Below, piece by piece: positions 51,017 through 59,866 of a DNA stretch of 64,000 nt. A program made the translations under genes and the position numbers. The stretch lies in NCBI RefSeq assembly GCF_029051685.1, contig NZ_JAACFT010000022.1, positions 92,005 through 156,004 of the forward strand, written 5' to 3'. Within the stretch, counting starts at the first letter, position 1. Each line of letters opens with the position of its first letter. The stretch comes from Bradyrhizobium sp. CSA207. Lineage in GTDB: Bacteria; Pseudomonadota; Alphaproteobacteria; Rhizobiales; Xanthobacteraceae. The notes below the pieces were generated by a model. It worked only from the letters and a program-made list of their open reading frames with translations, did not search any database and had not been told where the DNA came from.

Positions 51017-52546
51017 ATGAACCAAGCTGCCAACGCCAACCTGTTTTCCCGCCTGTTCGACGGCCTGGACGATCCTGCGCGGCTCGCGATTGAGACGCAT
51101 GACGGTGCCCGCATCAGCTATGGCGATTTGATCGCGCGCGCTGGGCAAATGGCGAACGTGCTGGTCGCGCGCGGCGTGAATCCCGGCGACCGCGTCGCTG
51201 TGCAGGTGGAGAAATCCGTCGCGAATATCGTGCTGTACCTGGCGACCGTGCGCGCCGGCGCGGTCTATTTGCCGCTCAATACCGCCTATACGCTGAACGA
51301 GCTCGACTACTTCATCGGCGATGCCGAGCCGTCGCTGGTGGTCTGCGATCCCTCCAAGGCGGAAGGGCTTGCCCCGATCGCCGCCAAGGTGAAGGCAAAA
51401 GTCGAGACGCTCGGGCCGGATGGCAACGGCTCGCTCACCGAGGCCGCCGACAGAGCCAGCAGTGAATTCATCACCGTGCCGCGCGCCGGCGACGATCTTG
51501 CCGCGATCCTCTACACCTCAGGCACCACCGGCCGCTCGAAGGGCGCGATGCTCACCCACGACAATCTCGCGTCGAACTCGCTTTCGCTGGTCGGCTACTG
51601 GCGCTTCACCGACAAGGACGTGCTGATCCACGCGCTACCGATCTACCATACCCACGGCCTGTTCGTGGCGACCAACGTCACGCTGTTTGCCCGCGCCGCG
51701 ATGATCTTCCTGCCGAAGCTCGATCCGGATCTGATCATCAAGCTGATGGCGCGCGCCACGGTGCTGATGGGCGTGCCGACCTTCTACACGCGCCTGCTGC
51801 AAAACGCCGCGCTGTCGCGCGAGACCACCAAGCACATGCGGCTGTTCATCTCGGGCTCGGCGCCGCTGCTGGCCGAGACCCATCGCGAATGGTCGGCGCG
51901 CACCGGACATGCCGTGCTCGAGCGCTACGGCATGACCGAGACCAACATGAACACGTCGAACCCCTATGACGGCGAGCGCGTGCCCGGTGCCGTCGGCTTC
52001 CCGCTGCCCGGCGTCACCGTGCGCGTCACCGACCCCGAGACGGGCAAGGAGCTGCCGCGCGACGAGATCGGCATGATCGAGGTGAAGGGCCCCAACGTGT
52101 TCAAGGGCTACTGGCGCATGCCGGAAAAGACCAAGGCCGAATTTCGTGATGACGGCTTCTTCATCACCGGCGATCTCGGCAAGATCGACGCCAAGGGATA
52201 CGTCCACATTTTGGGACGAGGCAAGGATCTCGTGATCTCCGGCGGCTTCAACGTCTACCCGAAGGAAATCGAGAGCGAGATCGATGCGATGCCGGGCGTG
52301 ATCGAGTCCGCCGTGATCGGCGTGCCGCATGCCGATTTCGGCGAGGGCGTCACGGCGGTGCTGGTCTGCAACAAGGGCGCGGAAGTCAGCGAAGCCTCGG
52401 TGCTGAAGGCGCTCGACGGCCGGCTGGCCAAATTCAAGATGCCCAAGCGCGTCTTCGTGGTCGACGAGCTGCCGCGCAACACCATGGGCAAGGTGCAGAA
52501 GAACGTGCTGCGGGATACGTACAAGGATATTTACGCGAAGAAGTAG
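51017..52546 (+). CDS. matB: Malonyl-CoA synthetase (acyl-CoA synthetase family)
   Basis: 509 residues from ATG 51017 with GAGGAA upstream. ANL-superfamily motifs: AILYTSGTTGRSKGAMLTHD (P-loop, ~165), LERYGMTETNMNTSNPYDG, DGFFITGDLGKID, and the catalytic Lys in NTMGKVQKNVLRDTY. LFSRLFDGLDDPARLAIET and the YGMTETNMNTSNP pattern fit MatB, which makes malonyl-CoA from malonate. The partner genes of the classical mat cluster (malonyl-CoA decarboxylase, malonate carrier) are not adjacent. Confidence 0.88.
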   Translation: MNQAANANLFSRLFDGLDDPARLAIETHDGARISYGDLIARAGQMANVLVARGVNPGDRVAVQVEKSVANIVLYLATVRAGAVYLPLNTAYTLNELDYFIGDAEPSLVVCDPSKAEGLAPIAAKVKAKVETLGPDGNGSLTEAADRASSEFITVPRAGDDLAAILYTSGTTGRSKGAMLTHDNLASNSLSLVGYWRFTDKDVLIHALPIYHTHGLFVATNVTLFARAAMIFLPKLDPDLIIKLMARATVLMGVPTFYTRLLQNAALSRETTKHMRLFISGSAPLLAETHREWSARTGHAVLERYGMTETNMNTSNPYDGERVPGAVGFPLPGVTVRVTDPETGKELPRDEIGMIEVKGPNVFKGYWRMPEKTKAEFRDDGFFITGDLGKIDAKGYVHILGRGKDLVISGGFNVYPKEIESEIDAMPGVIESAVIGVPHADFGEGVTAVLVCNKGAEVSEASVLKALDGRLAKFKMPKRVFVVDELPRNTMGKVQKNVLRDTYKDIYAKK

Positions 52547-52567
52547 GGCGCGCCGCTCTCTCGCCTC

Positions 52568-52652
52568 GTCATTGCGAGGAGCCCTTGTGACGAAGCAATC
52601 CAGACTGCCGCAGCGGAGAGATTCTGGATTGCTTCGCTGCGCTCGCAATGAC
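52568..52652. repeat. Palindromic repeat, family GTCATTGCGAG (copy 3)
   Basis: 85 bp. It is almost identical to copy 2: GTCATTGCGAGGAGC...CGAAGCAATCCAGACTGCC and GGATTGCTTCGCTGCGCTCG. Confidence 0.9.
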
Positions 52653-52665
52653 GGAATATGGGGCG

Positions 52666-53526
52666 TTATTGCCCGCCCACCAAGCTCAGCACAAACCGAC
52701 TGCCCACGACGAAGAGGTAACACCCGAACGCCGCCTCCAGCGTCCGCTTCGACATTGCGTGCGCGGCCCGGACGCCCAGCGGCGCGGTGACGAGGCTCAT
52801 CGGCATCACCAGCGCGGCGCCGATCAGCGAGACGTAGCCGAGCGCGAACGGGACCTGCAGGGCTACAACGCTCGGATAGCTCGCCGCCGCAGGCCAGCCG
52901 GCATAGATGTAGCCGAGCGCGCCGGGAATCGAGATCAGCACCGCGAGTGCGGATGAGGTCGCCACCGCCTGATGGATCGGCCGGCTGTAGAACGTCATCA
53001 GCAGATTCGAGAACAGCCCGCCGCCGATGCCCATCAGCGTTGACAAAATGCCCACGCAGAAGCCGTAGACGCGCATCAAGGGACCCTTCGGCAAGTCATC
53101 TCCAAGCTTCCAGCTCTCGCGCGCAAAGATCAGCCGCACCGCGGCCGACCATGCGACGCAGACGAAGACGATCTTGAACAGCCGCTCCGGCGCGTAGCGC
53201 GCGACCACGCTGCCGGCGATGACGCCGATCACGATCGGCAGCCACCAGACGCGAAGGATCGCCATGTCGACAGCGCCACGCTTGTAGTGCGCCTGGAACG
53301 AACGGATCGAGGTCGGGATGATCACCGCGAGCGAGGTGCCGACGCACAGCGGCATGCGCACCTCCAGCGGCACGCCGGCGATGCGGAAGCATTCGTAGAA
53401 CACCGGCACGAGGATGGCGCCGCCGCCGATGCCGAACACGCCGGCCAAAAATCCGGAGAGCGCGCCGACCGCGATCAGCAGCAGCGTGAGCTCCACGACT
53501 TCCTGAATATCAAGCCCTGCGATCAC
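52666..53526 (-). CDS. TauE/SafE family sulfite/organic anion exporter
   Basis: 286 residues with the start put at GTG 53526; GTG 53496, which has AGGA five bases upstream, is an alternative. Eight to nine hydrophobic segments with two copies of the family's glycine motif: LSGFLAGVFGIGGGAILVPV and LSTLMGIGGGLFSNLLMTF. TauE/SafE proteins move sulfite, sulfoacetate or other small anions. Substrate unknown. Nothing nearby identifies it. Confidence 0.85.
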   Translation of the reverse strand: MIAGLDIQEVVELTLLLIAVGALSGFLAGVFGIGGGAILVPVFYECFRIAGVPLEVRMPLCVGTSLAVIIPTSIRSFQAHYKRGAVDMAILRVWWLPIVIGVIAGSVVARYAPERLFKIVFVCVAWSAAVRLIFARESWKLGDDLPKGPLMRVYGFCVGILSTLMGIGGGLFSNLLMTFYSRPIHQAVATSSALAVLISIPGALGYIYAGWPAAASYPSVVALQVPFALGYVSLIGAALVMPMSLVTAPLGVRAAHAMSKRTLEAAFGCYLFVVGSRFVLSLVGGQ

Positions 53527-54001
53527 CCCTGACCTGCCCCGGCGACTGGCCGCAACTTCTCCGATACTTGGCTCGTAGAGAGCTGTAGGCGATCCGATTT
53601 CCGTGGTCGACAGCCGTGCCTTCCGGCTGGGGTGGAATGCAGGGTGCGCATATCCGGGGCCGGCCACAAAATAGGGGGCAATGCCGGCGGGGAGATGAGC
53701 CTAACCCATGCTCTGAGCAGTTTGGACGGCACGGTCTATTTAGAGGCGTTCCAATAGGGATTTCAATGCGCACCGCCAATACCGAACAAGTAATGAATTT
53801 TCGTTCTCTCTTTTCCGGTCGATCTCAGGCTGGTATACCAAGCCCCTGATTGGTCCTGTTCGATCAACGCCATAGCGCTGAACCCTCGTTCGATCTATGG
53901 CGATTTGGTGATTGCGCAGGCGAAATCGACTCCGTAAATAGAGCCAACCTCTCGCGATCCCCACGCGCCCCATGTTGGGCCGCAATAAAGCATCAAAGCC
54001 C
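53527..54001. promoter_or_regulatory. Divergent spacer between the TauE/SafE gene and the sdh operon
   Basis: 475 bp with no convincing gene. It must contain the sdhC promoter. The stretch about 53740-53920 is relatively AT-rich. No riboswitch or clear hairpin with a T-run is seen. Confidence 0.35.
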
Positions 54002-54400
54002 ATGTCCGCACGGATCGAACGACCGCTTTCTCCTCACATGCAAGTCTACCGCTGGACGCTGACGATGGCTCTTTCCATCGTCCATCGCGCCACCGGTATT
54101 GCCCTTTATGTCGGAACCCTGCTGCTGGCCTGGTGGCTGATCGCGGCGGCCTCCGGCCCCACTGCCTATGGTCATGTCCAGGCCTTCACCGGCAGCATTA
54201 TCGGCCGGCTGATCGTGTTCGGCTACACCTGGGCGCTGATGCACCATATGCTGAGCGGCATCCGCCATTTCGTGTGGGACCTTGGCTACGGCTTCAAGGC
54301 CAATGAGCGCGAGGCCCTGACCTGGGGCGCGCTGATCGGCGGCATCGGGCTCACGGTCCTGATCTGGATCATTGCCTACGCAATCGGAGGCGGACGATGA
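54002..54400 (+). CDS. sdhC: Succinate dehydrogenase cytochrome b556 subunit SdhC
   Basis: 132 residues from ATG 54002 (SARIERPLSPHMQVYRWTLT is the conserved start); an ATG at 53972 is in frame. Three membrane helices. ALSIVHRATGIALYVG is the family's ubiquinone-site signature (S-x-x-H-R-x-T-G), and HHMLSGIRHFVWDLGYG holds the heme histidine. It anchors SdhA/B to the inner membrane. It overlaps sdhD by four bases (ATGA). Confidence 0.96.
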   Translation: MSARIERPLSPHMQVYRWTLTMALSIVHRATGIALYVGTLLLAWWLIAAASGPTAYGHVQAFTGSIIGRLIVFGYTWALMHHMLSGIRHFVWDLGYGFKANEREALTWGALIGGIGLTVLIWIIAYAIGGGR

Positions 54401-54813
54401 GCTTCAGCGAATCCCACGGCTCTCCGAAGCCACCCTCGATGCGAACCCCGCTCGGTCGCGTCCGCAATCTCGGCGCCGCGCATTCCGGCACCGGTGATTT
54501 CTGGCGCCAGCGCATCACGGCCGTCGCCATGACGCTCCTGATGATCCCGGTGCTGGTGATCATCATGATGCTGCTCGGCCGCAACCAGGCCGGCGCCGCG
54601 CAGATCCTCGGCTCGCTGCCGATCGCCGTGATACTGCTGCTCTTCATCGTCGCCAGCGCCTGGCACATGAAGATCGGCATGCAGGTCGTGATCGAGGACT
54701 ACATCCATAACGAGAAGCTGAAGCTCGTGTCGATCATGCTCAACAACTTCTTCTCGATTGCGGTAGCGCTCGCCTCGACCTACGCGATCCTGAAACTTTC
54801 GTCCGGAGTGTAA
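54397..54813 (+). CDS. sdhD: Succinate dehydrogenase membrane anchor SdhD
   Basis: 138 residues. Three membrane helices; the conserved heme/quinone segment AWHMKIGMQVVIEDYIHNEK is intact. The N-terminus (MRTPLGRVRNLGAAHSGTGD) is the usual alphaproteobacterial form. It is translationally coupled to sdhC, and sdhA starts two bases after its stop. Confidence 0.96.
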   Translation: MSFSESHGSPKPPSMRTPLGRVRNLGAAHSGTGDFWRQRITAVAMTLLMIPVLVIIMMLLGRNQAGAAQILGSLPIAVILLLFIVASAWHMKIGMQVVIEDYIHNEKLKLVSIMLNNFFSIAVALASTYAILKLSSGV

Positions 54814-54815
54814 CC

Positions 54816-56651
54816 ATGGCCGCCACAACGAATGGCAAGGGCGACGGCGCACCCGCCACCAACGGTAAAGCCTATCCGATCGAAGACCACACCTATGACG
54901 TCGTCGTGGTCGGCGCCGGCGGCGCGGGTCTGCGCGCAGTGGTCGGCTGCAGCGAGGCGGGCCTGCGCACCGCCTGCATCACCAAGGTGTTTCCGACCCG
55001 CTCGCACACGGTGGCTGCGCAAGGCGGCATCTCCGCCGCGCTCGGCAACATGCACAAGGATGACTGGCGCTGGCATATGTACGACACCGTGAAGGGGTCG
55101 GACTGGCTGGGTGACCAGGACGCCATCGAATACATGGTGCGCAACGCGCCCGAGGCGGTCTACGAGCTCGAGCATTGGGGCGTGCCGTTCTCGCGGACCG
55201 AGGACGGCAAGATCTACCAGCGTCCGTTCGGCGGCATGACCCTGGACTACGGCAAGGGCCAGGCGCAGCGTACCTGCGCCGCCGCCGACCGCACCGGCCA
55301 TGCCATGCTGCACACGATGTACGGCCAGTCGCTGCGGCACGCGGCCGAGTTCTTCATCGAGTTCTTCGCCATCGACCTGATCATGGACGACCAGGGCGCC
55401 TGCCGCGGCGTGATCGCGCTCAAGCTCGACGACGGCACGCTGCACCGCTTCCGCGCCCAGACCACGATTTTGGCGACCGGCGGCTACGGCCGCGCCTATG
55501 CCTCCTGCACCTCGGCGCACACCTGCACCGGCGACGGCGGCGGCATGGTGCTGCGCGCCGGCCTGCCGCTCCAGGACATGGAGTTCGTGCAGTTTCACCC
55601 GACCGGCATTTACGGCGCGGGCTGCCTGGTCACCGAAGGTGCGCGCGGCGAGGGCGGCTATCTCGTCAACTCCGAAGGCGAGCGCTTCATGGAGCGCTAC
55701 GCGCCGTCGGCCAAGGACCTTGCCTCGCGCGACGTGGTTTCGCGCTCGATGACCATCGAAATCCGCGAAGGCCGCGGCGTCGGCAAGAAGAAGGACCACA
55801 TCTTCCTGCATCTCGATCATCTCGATCCGAAGGTGCTGGCGGAGCGGCTGCCGGGCATCTCCGAATCTGCAAAAATTTTCGCCAATGTCGACGTGACGCG
55901 CGAGCCGATCCCGATCGTGCCGACCGTGCACTACAACATGGGCGGCATCCCCACGAACTATCATGGCGAGGTGCTGACCAAGAAGGACGGCGACGACAAT
56001 GCGGTGGTCCCCGGCCTGATGGCGCTGGGCGAAGCGGCCTGCGTCTCCGTGCACGGCGCCAACCGCCTCGGCTCCAACTCGCTGATCGACCTCGTGGTGT
56101 TCGGTCGTGCGGCTGCGCTGCGCTGCGCCGAGAAGCTCACAGCCAACGCCGAGCAGCCGGAGCTGCCGGCGAACTCGGCCGAACTCGCGCTCGGCCGCCT
56201 CGACCATTACCGCAACGCCTCCGGCGGCACGCCGACCGCAAAGCTGCGCGAGGGCATGCAGCACGTGATGCAGACCAACTGCGCGGTGTTCCGCACCGGC
56301 GAAATCCTGAGCGAAGGCCAGAACCTGATCCAGAAGGTCCATAGCGGCATCAGCGACATCGCCGTCTCGGACCGCTCGCTGGTGTGGAATTCGGACCTCG
56401 TCGAGACGCTGGAGTTCGACAATCTGATCTCGCAGGCGGTGGTGACGATGAACTCGGCGGCCAACCGCACCGAGAGCCGCGGCGCCCATGCGCGCGAGGA
56501 TTTTTCCGAACGCGACGACAAGAACTGGATGAAGCACACGTTGGCCTGGCTGGATGATTCCGGCAAGGTCAAGATCGAGTACCGCCCCGTTCACGACTAC
56601 ACCATGACCAACGACGTGCAGTACATCCCGCCCAAAGCTCGCGTTTACTAA
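54816..56651 (+). CDS. sdhA: Succinate dehydrogenase flavoprotein subunit SdhA
   Basis: 611 residues. FAD fold VVVVGAGGAGLRAVVGCSEA, covalent flavin His64 in TRSHTVAAQGGISAALGN, and active-site segments DMEFVQFHPTGIYGAG, ARGEGGYLVNSEGERFMERY and YNMGGIPTNYHGEVL. It oxidises succinate to fumarate in the TCA cycle and respiratory complex II, on the cytoplasmic side of the membrane. The gap to sdhB is 42 bp. Confidence 0.98.
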   Translation: MAATTNGKGDGAPATNGKAYPIEDHTYDVVVVGAGGAGLRAVVGCSEAGLRTACITKVFPTRSHTVAAQGGISAALGNMHKDDWRWHMYDTVKGSDWLGDQDAIEYMVRNAPEAVYELEHWGVPFSRTEDGKIYQRPFGGMTLDYGKGQAQRTCAAADRTGHAMLHTMYGQSLRHAAEFFIEFFAIDLIMDDQGACRGVIALKLDDGTLHRFRAQTTILATGGYGRAYASCTSAHTCTGDGGGMVLRAGLPLQDMEFVQFHPTGIYGAGCLVTEGARGEGGYLVNSEGERFMERYAPSAKDLASRDVVSRSMTIEIREGRGVGKKKDHIFLHLDHLDPKVLAERLPGISESAKIFANVDVTREPIPIVPTVHYNMGGIPTNYHGEVLTKKDGDDNAVVPGLMALGEAACVSVHGANRLGSNSLIDLVVFGRAAALRCAEKLTANAEQPELPANSAELALGRLDHYRNASGGTPTAKLREGMQHVMQTNCAVFRTGEILSEGQNLIQKVHSGISDIAVSDRSLVWNSDLVETLEFDNLISQAVVTMNSAANRTESRGAHAREDFSERDDKNWMKHTLAWLDDSGKVKIEYRPVHDYTMTNDVQYIPPKARVY

Positions 56652-56693
56652 ACGGCGCGCGTGTATTGATCGAACAGCGAAGGCCTTATCGAA

Positions 56694-57476
56694 ATGGTTG
56701 AATTCGCACTTCCGAAGAACTCCAAGATCACCGGCGGCAAGATCTGGCCGAAGCCCGCGGGCGCGGCAGAGGTGCGCGAATTCCGCGTCTATCGCTGGAA
56801 TCCGGACGACGGCAAGAATCCGAGCGTCGACACCTATTACGTCGACACCAATGACTGCGGTCCGATGGTGCTGGACGGCCTGATCTGGATCAAGAACAAC
56901 ATCGATCCGTCGCTGACCTTCCGTCGCTCCTGCCGCGAAGGCGTCTGCGGTTCCTGCGCGATGAACATCGACGGCCAGAACACGCTGGCCTGCACTCGCT
57001 CGATGCACGACGTCAAGGACGGGGCGGTGAAGATCAATCCGCTGCCGCACCAGCCGGTCGTGAAGGATCTCGTGCCCGACCTCACCAATTTCTATGCGCA
57101 ATACGCCTCGATCGAGCCGTGGCTGAAGACGACCTCGCCGACGCCGCAGAAGGAATGGCGCCAGAGCCATGAGGACCGCGAAAAGCTCGACGGCCTCTAC
57201 GAGTGCATCCTTTGCGCCTGCTGCTCGACCTCGTGCCCGAGCTATTGGTGGAACAGCGAGCGTTACCTCGGCCCGGCCGCACTGCTCCAGGCCAACCGCT
57301 GGGTCTCCGATTCGCGCGACGAGGCGACCGGCGAGCGGCTCGACAATCTCGAGGATCCGTTCCGGCTCTATCGCTGCCACACCATCATGAACTGCGCAAA
57401 GGCCTGCCCGAAGGGCCTCAACCCGGCCGAAGCGATCGCCGAGCTGAAGCTCAAGATGGTCGAGCGGCAGATCTAG
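56694..57476 (+). CDS. sdhB: Succinate dehydrogenase iron-sulfur subunit SdhB
   Basis: 260 residues. It carries the [2Fe-2S] ligands in RRSCREGVCGSCAMNIDG, then the [4Fe-4S] and [3Fe-4S] ligands in CILCACCSTSCPSYWW and CHTIMNCAKACPKGLNP. It transfers electrons from SdhA to ubiquinone. It is the last gene of sdhCDAB. A GC-rich palindrome (CCCGGCC / GGCCGGG) at about 57497 may terminate the operon but lacks a T-run. Confidence 0.98.
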   Translation: MVEFALPKNSKITGGKIWPKPAGAAEVREFRVYRWNPDDGKNPSVDTYYVDTNDCGPMVLDGLIWIKNNIDPSLTFRRSCREGVCGSCAMNIDGQNTLACTRSMHDVKDGAVKINPLPHQPVVKDLVPDLTNFYAQYASIEPWLKTTSPTPQKEWRQSHEDREKLDGLYECILCACCSTSCPSYWWNSERYLGPAALLQANRWVSDSRDEATGERLDNLEDPFRLYRCHTIMNCAKACPKGLNPAEAIAELKLKMVERQI

Positions 57477-57668
57477 ACCTGGTTCATGCTCCGATCCCCG
57501 GCCGGGACGGCCGGGCCCTTCTACGACCGGCGCCAGTTTGAGTAGAATTTTCCGTGGCCCCCGTGGCGGGCGCAAAAATCAGATACTGCAACTACAGGTT
57601 ATTCGCATAAGCGGCTTCCTTCCCGGCGGGAAATTCAGTTAAGCTCAGGTCCAGGGACCGGAGCGACC

Positions 57669-59822
57669 GTGCAGGGCGCACAACGCAATTCGCTGAGGCT
57701 TTTACAGTGGATGATGGCGGCATCCCTGGCGCTGCCGATTGCGCTGTTCGCGATCGCCTCCACGATCTCCTACACATCGACCAAAGACGTCGCCGACCGG
57801 GAGATCGAGCGGTCGCTTGATGTCGCGCACGAGCATGCACTCAAGGTGTTCGAGACCATCGACCGCAGCCTCGCCGAACTCAACGAGGTCGTGCGCGGCC
57901 TTCCCGACGAAATCATCCGCTCGCGCGAACCGGCGCTGCACCGTCGCCTGAAACGGCTGACCGATTCGCTGCCGCAGCTCAAATCGGCCTGGATTTTCGA
58001 CGCGGGCGGAAAGTCGCTGGTCAACAGCCTCGTCTCGCCGCCGCCCGAGCTGAGCTTTGCGGACCGAGATTACTTCTACGCTCATATCGACCAGAACATC
58101 GGCACATTCATCGGCGCCTCGCTGACACCCCGCCCGCCCTATCAGGGCGCGCGGTTCTTCGGCATGAGCCGCCGCCGCGATTCCGACGATGGCAGCTTCA
58201 TCGGCGTGATCCAGGCCTCCGTCCTGCCCGAATATTTCGAGAGCTTCTACGCCAGGATCGGCTCCGCTCCCGGCAGCTTCTTCGCGATGGGACGCGCCGA
58301 CGGCGAAGTGCTGGCGCATTTCCCGCGGCTCGACGGCAACCTCCGGCTCGATCCCGGCGGACCGGTCGGCCGCAACATCGCAGCCAATCCCGAGCATGGC
58401 CTCATCACCGTCGCTTGGCCGTCGGACGGGATCGAGCGGCGCATCGGCTACCGGCGCATCGCTGAATATCCAATCTATGTCAGTGCCGGGCTCGAGACCT
58501 CGGCAATCCGCGCACGCTGGTTCGTCACCATGGGCCAGCATCTGGTGTTCGGCGTACCCGCGACCGCGCTGCTGTTTCTGCTGCTCGCCTTGGCGTTCCG
58601 GCGCACCCAGCATCTCCAGGCCGAAGCCGCACGGCGGCGGGAGGCCGAGGAGGCGCTCAAGCACAGCCAGCGCCTCGAGGCGCTCGGACAGCTCACCGGC
58701 GGCGTCGCGCACGACTTCAACAACCTTCTGACCGTGATTCGCGCCTCCGTCGACCTCTTGAACCGGCCGCAGCTGAGCGAGGAGCGGCGGCAGCGCTACA
58801 TCACCGCGATCGCGGATGCGGTCGCCCGTGCCGCCAAGCTGACTTCGCAGCTCCTTGCCTTTGCACGGCGCCAGACCCTGAAGCCGGAGCCGTTCGACGT
58901 CGGCGAACGGTTGCAATCGCTGCACGACATGCTTGCGACGCTGCTCGGACCGGCGATCGAGATCGTCATGCGGCTGCCGGCGGAGCCCTGCCTCGTCAAT
59001 GCCGATGCCAGCCAGTTCGAGACGGCGCTGATCAACATGGCGACCAATGCGCGCGATGCCATGCAGGGCAAGGGCAGGATCACCTTCACGGTGCATGCGG
59101 CGACGGCCGTTCCGGACACGCTGGCGCAGCTCACCGGCAGTCAGAACTTGAGCAAGCTTGGTTTCGTCAGCGTCGCCGTCAGCGATACCGGCGTCGGCAT
59201 TCCCGCAAGCCGGATCGGGCGCGTCTTCGAGCCATTCTTCACCACAAAGCAGGTCGGCCACGGCACCGGTCTCGGCCTGTCGCAGGTGTTCGGCTTTGCT
59301 CGGCAATCCGGCGGCGAGGTGACGGTAGAGAGCGAGGTCGGGCAGGGCAGCACCTTCTCGCTTTATCTGCCGCGCGCTGCGCCGGACCTGCTGCCGCAGC
59401 GGTTGGCGCCGCATACGGCGCCGGCGGTCGCGGGCAGCGGCATGTCGGTCCTGGTGGTCGAGGATAATATCGAGCTCGCCAATTTCGCCGCCGATGGTCT
59501 CACCGAGCTCGGCTACAGCGTCACGCTGGTCGACAACGCCACCGATGCGCTCGCGGAGCTGGTCGTGGACGCCGACCGTTTCGATGTCGTGTTCTCGGAC
59601 GTCGTGATGCCGGGAATGACCGGCCTCGATCTCGCGCGGGCGATCCGCGATCGCGGCGTCGGCGTTCCGATGGTGCTGACCACGGGCTACAGCGAGGCGC
59701 TGTCCGAGAACGGCAGCCTCGGCTTCGATGTCGTGCAAAAGCCCTACGCGATCGACGAGCTATCGCGCGTGCTCCATCGGGCTGCGCGGCTGCGGCGGGT
59801 GCGAGACGGCGCAGCCGAATAG
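57669..59822 (+). CDS. Hybrid sensor histidine kinase/response regulator
   Basis: 717 residues with a GTG start at 57669 (CCGGAG upstream). Two membrane helices (ASLALPIALFAIASTISY and LVFGVPATALLFLLLALAF) flank a ~250-residue periplasmic dCache-like sensor (SLPQLKSAWIFDAGGKSLVN). Then HisKA with the phospho-acceptor His in LTGGVAHDFNNLLTVI (~349), HATPase (DTGVGIPASRIGRVF, GTGLGLSQVFGF), and a REC domain (VLVVEDN; Asp ~643 in DVVFSDVVMPGMTGLDL). It ends 44 bp before the ABC transporter start. Signal unknown. Confidence 0.93.
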   Translation: MQGAQRNSLRLLQWMMAASLALPIALFAIASTISYTSTKDVADREIERSLDVAHEHALKVFETIDRSLAELNEVVRGLPDEIIRSREPALHRRLKRLTDSLPQLKSAWIFDAGGKSLVNSLVSPPPELSFADRDYFYAHIDQNIGTFIGASLTPRPPYQGARFFGMSRRRDSDDGSFIGVIQASVLPEYFESFYARIGSAPGSFFAMGRADGEVLAHFPRLDGNLRLDPGGPVGRNIAANPEHGLITVAWPSDGIERRIGYRRIAEYPIYVSAGLETSAIRARWFVTMGQHLVFGVPATALLFLLLALAFRRTQHLQAEAARRREAEEALKHSQRLEALGQLTGGVAHDFNNLLTVIRASVDLLNRPQLSEERRQRYITAIADAVARAAKLTSQLLAFARRQTLKPEPFDVGERLQSLHDMLATLLGPAIEIVMRLPAEPCLVNADASQFETALINMATNARDAMQGKGRITFTVHAATAVPDTLAQLTGSQNLSKLGFVSVAVSDTGVGIPASRIGRVFEPFFTTKQVGHGTGLGLSQVFGFARQSGGEVTVESEVGQGSTFSLYLPRAAPDLLPQRLAPHTAPAVAGSGMSVLVVEDNIELANFAADGLTELGYSVTLVDNATDALAELVVDADRFDVVFSDVVMPGMTGLDLARAIRDRGVGVPMVLTTGYSEALSENGSLGFDVVQKPYAIDELSRVLHRAARLRRVRDGAAE

Positions 59823-59866
59823 CGGAACTCGCGGGAACCGTTTGATTTCTTTTGCGTTATCCGGCC

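Noticed and set aside
53616..53849. Short ORF in the spacer before sdhC
   Set aside because: Composition is not protein-like (Gly/Arg/Ser scatter), and the spacer is expected to hold the sdh promoter.
57490..57520. Terminator after sdhB
   Set aside because: The GC-rich palindrome is present but is followed by CCCTTCTACG rather than a T-run, so I do not list it as a terminator.
54780..57575. 931-codon minus-strand frame opposite sdhA and sdhB
   Set aside because: It is the antisense shadow of two well-conserved genes, rich in Arg/His/Ala, and without any recognisable domain.
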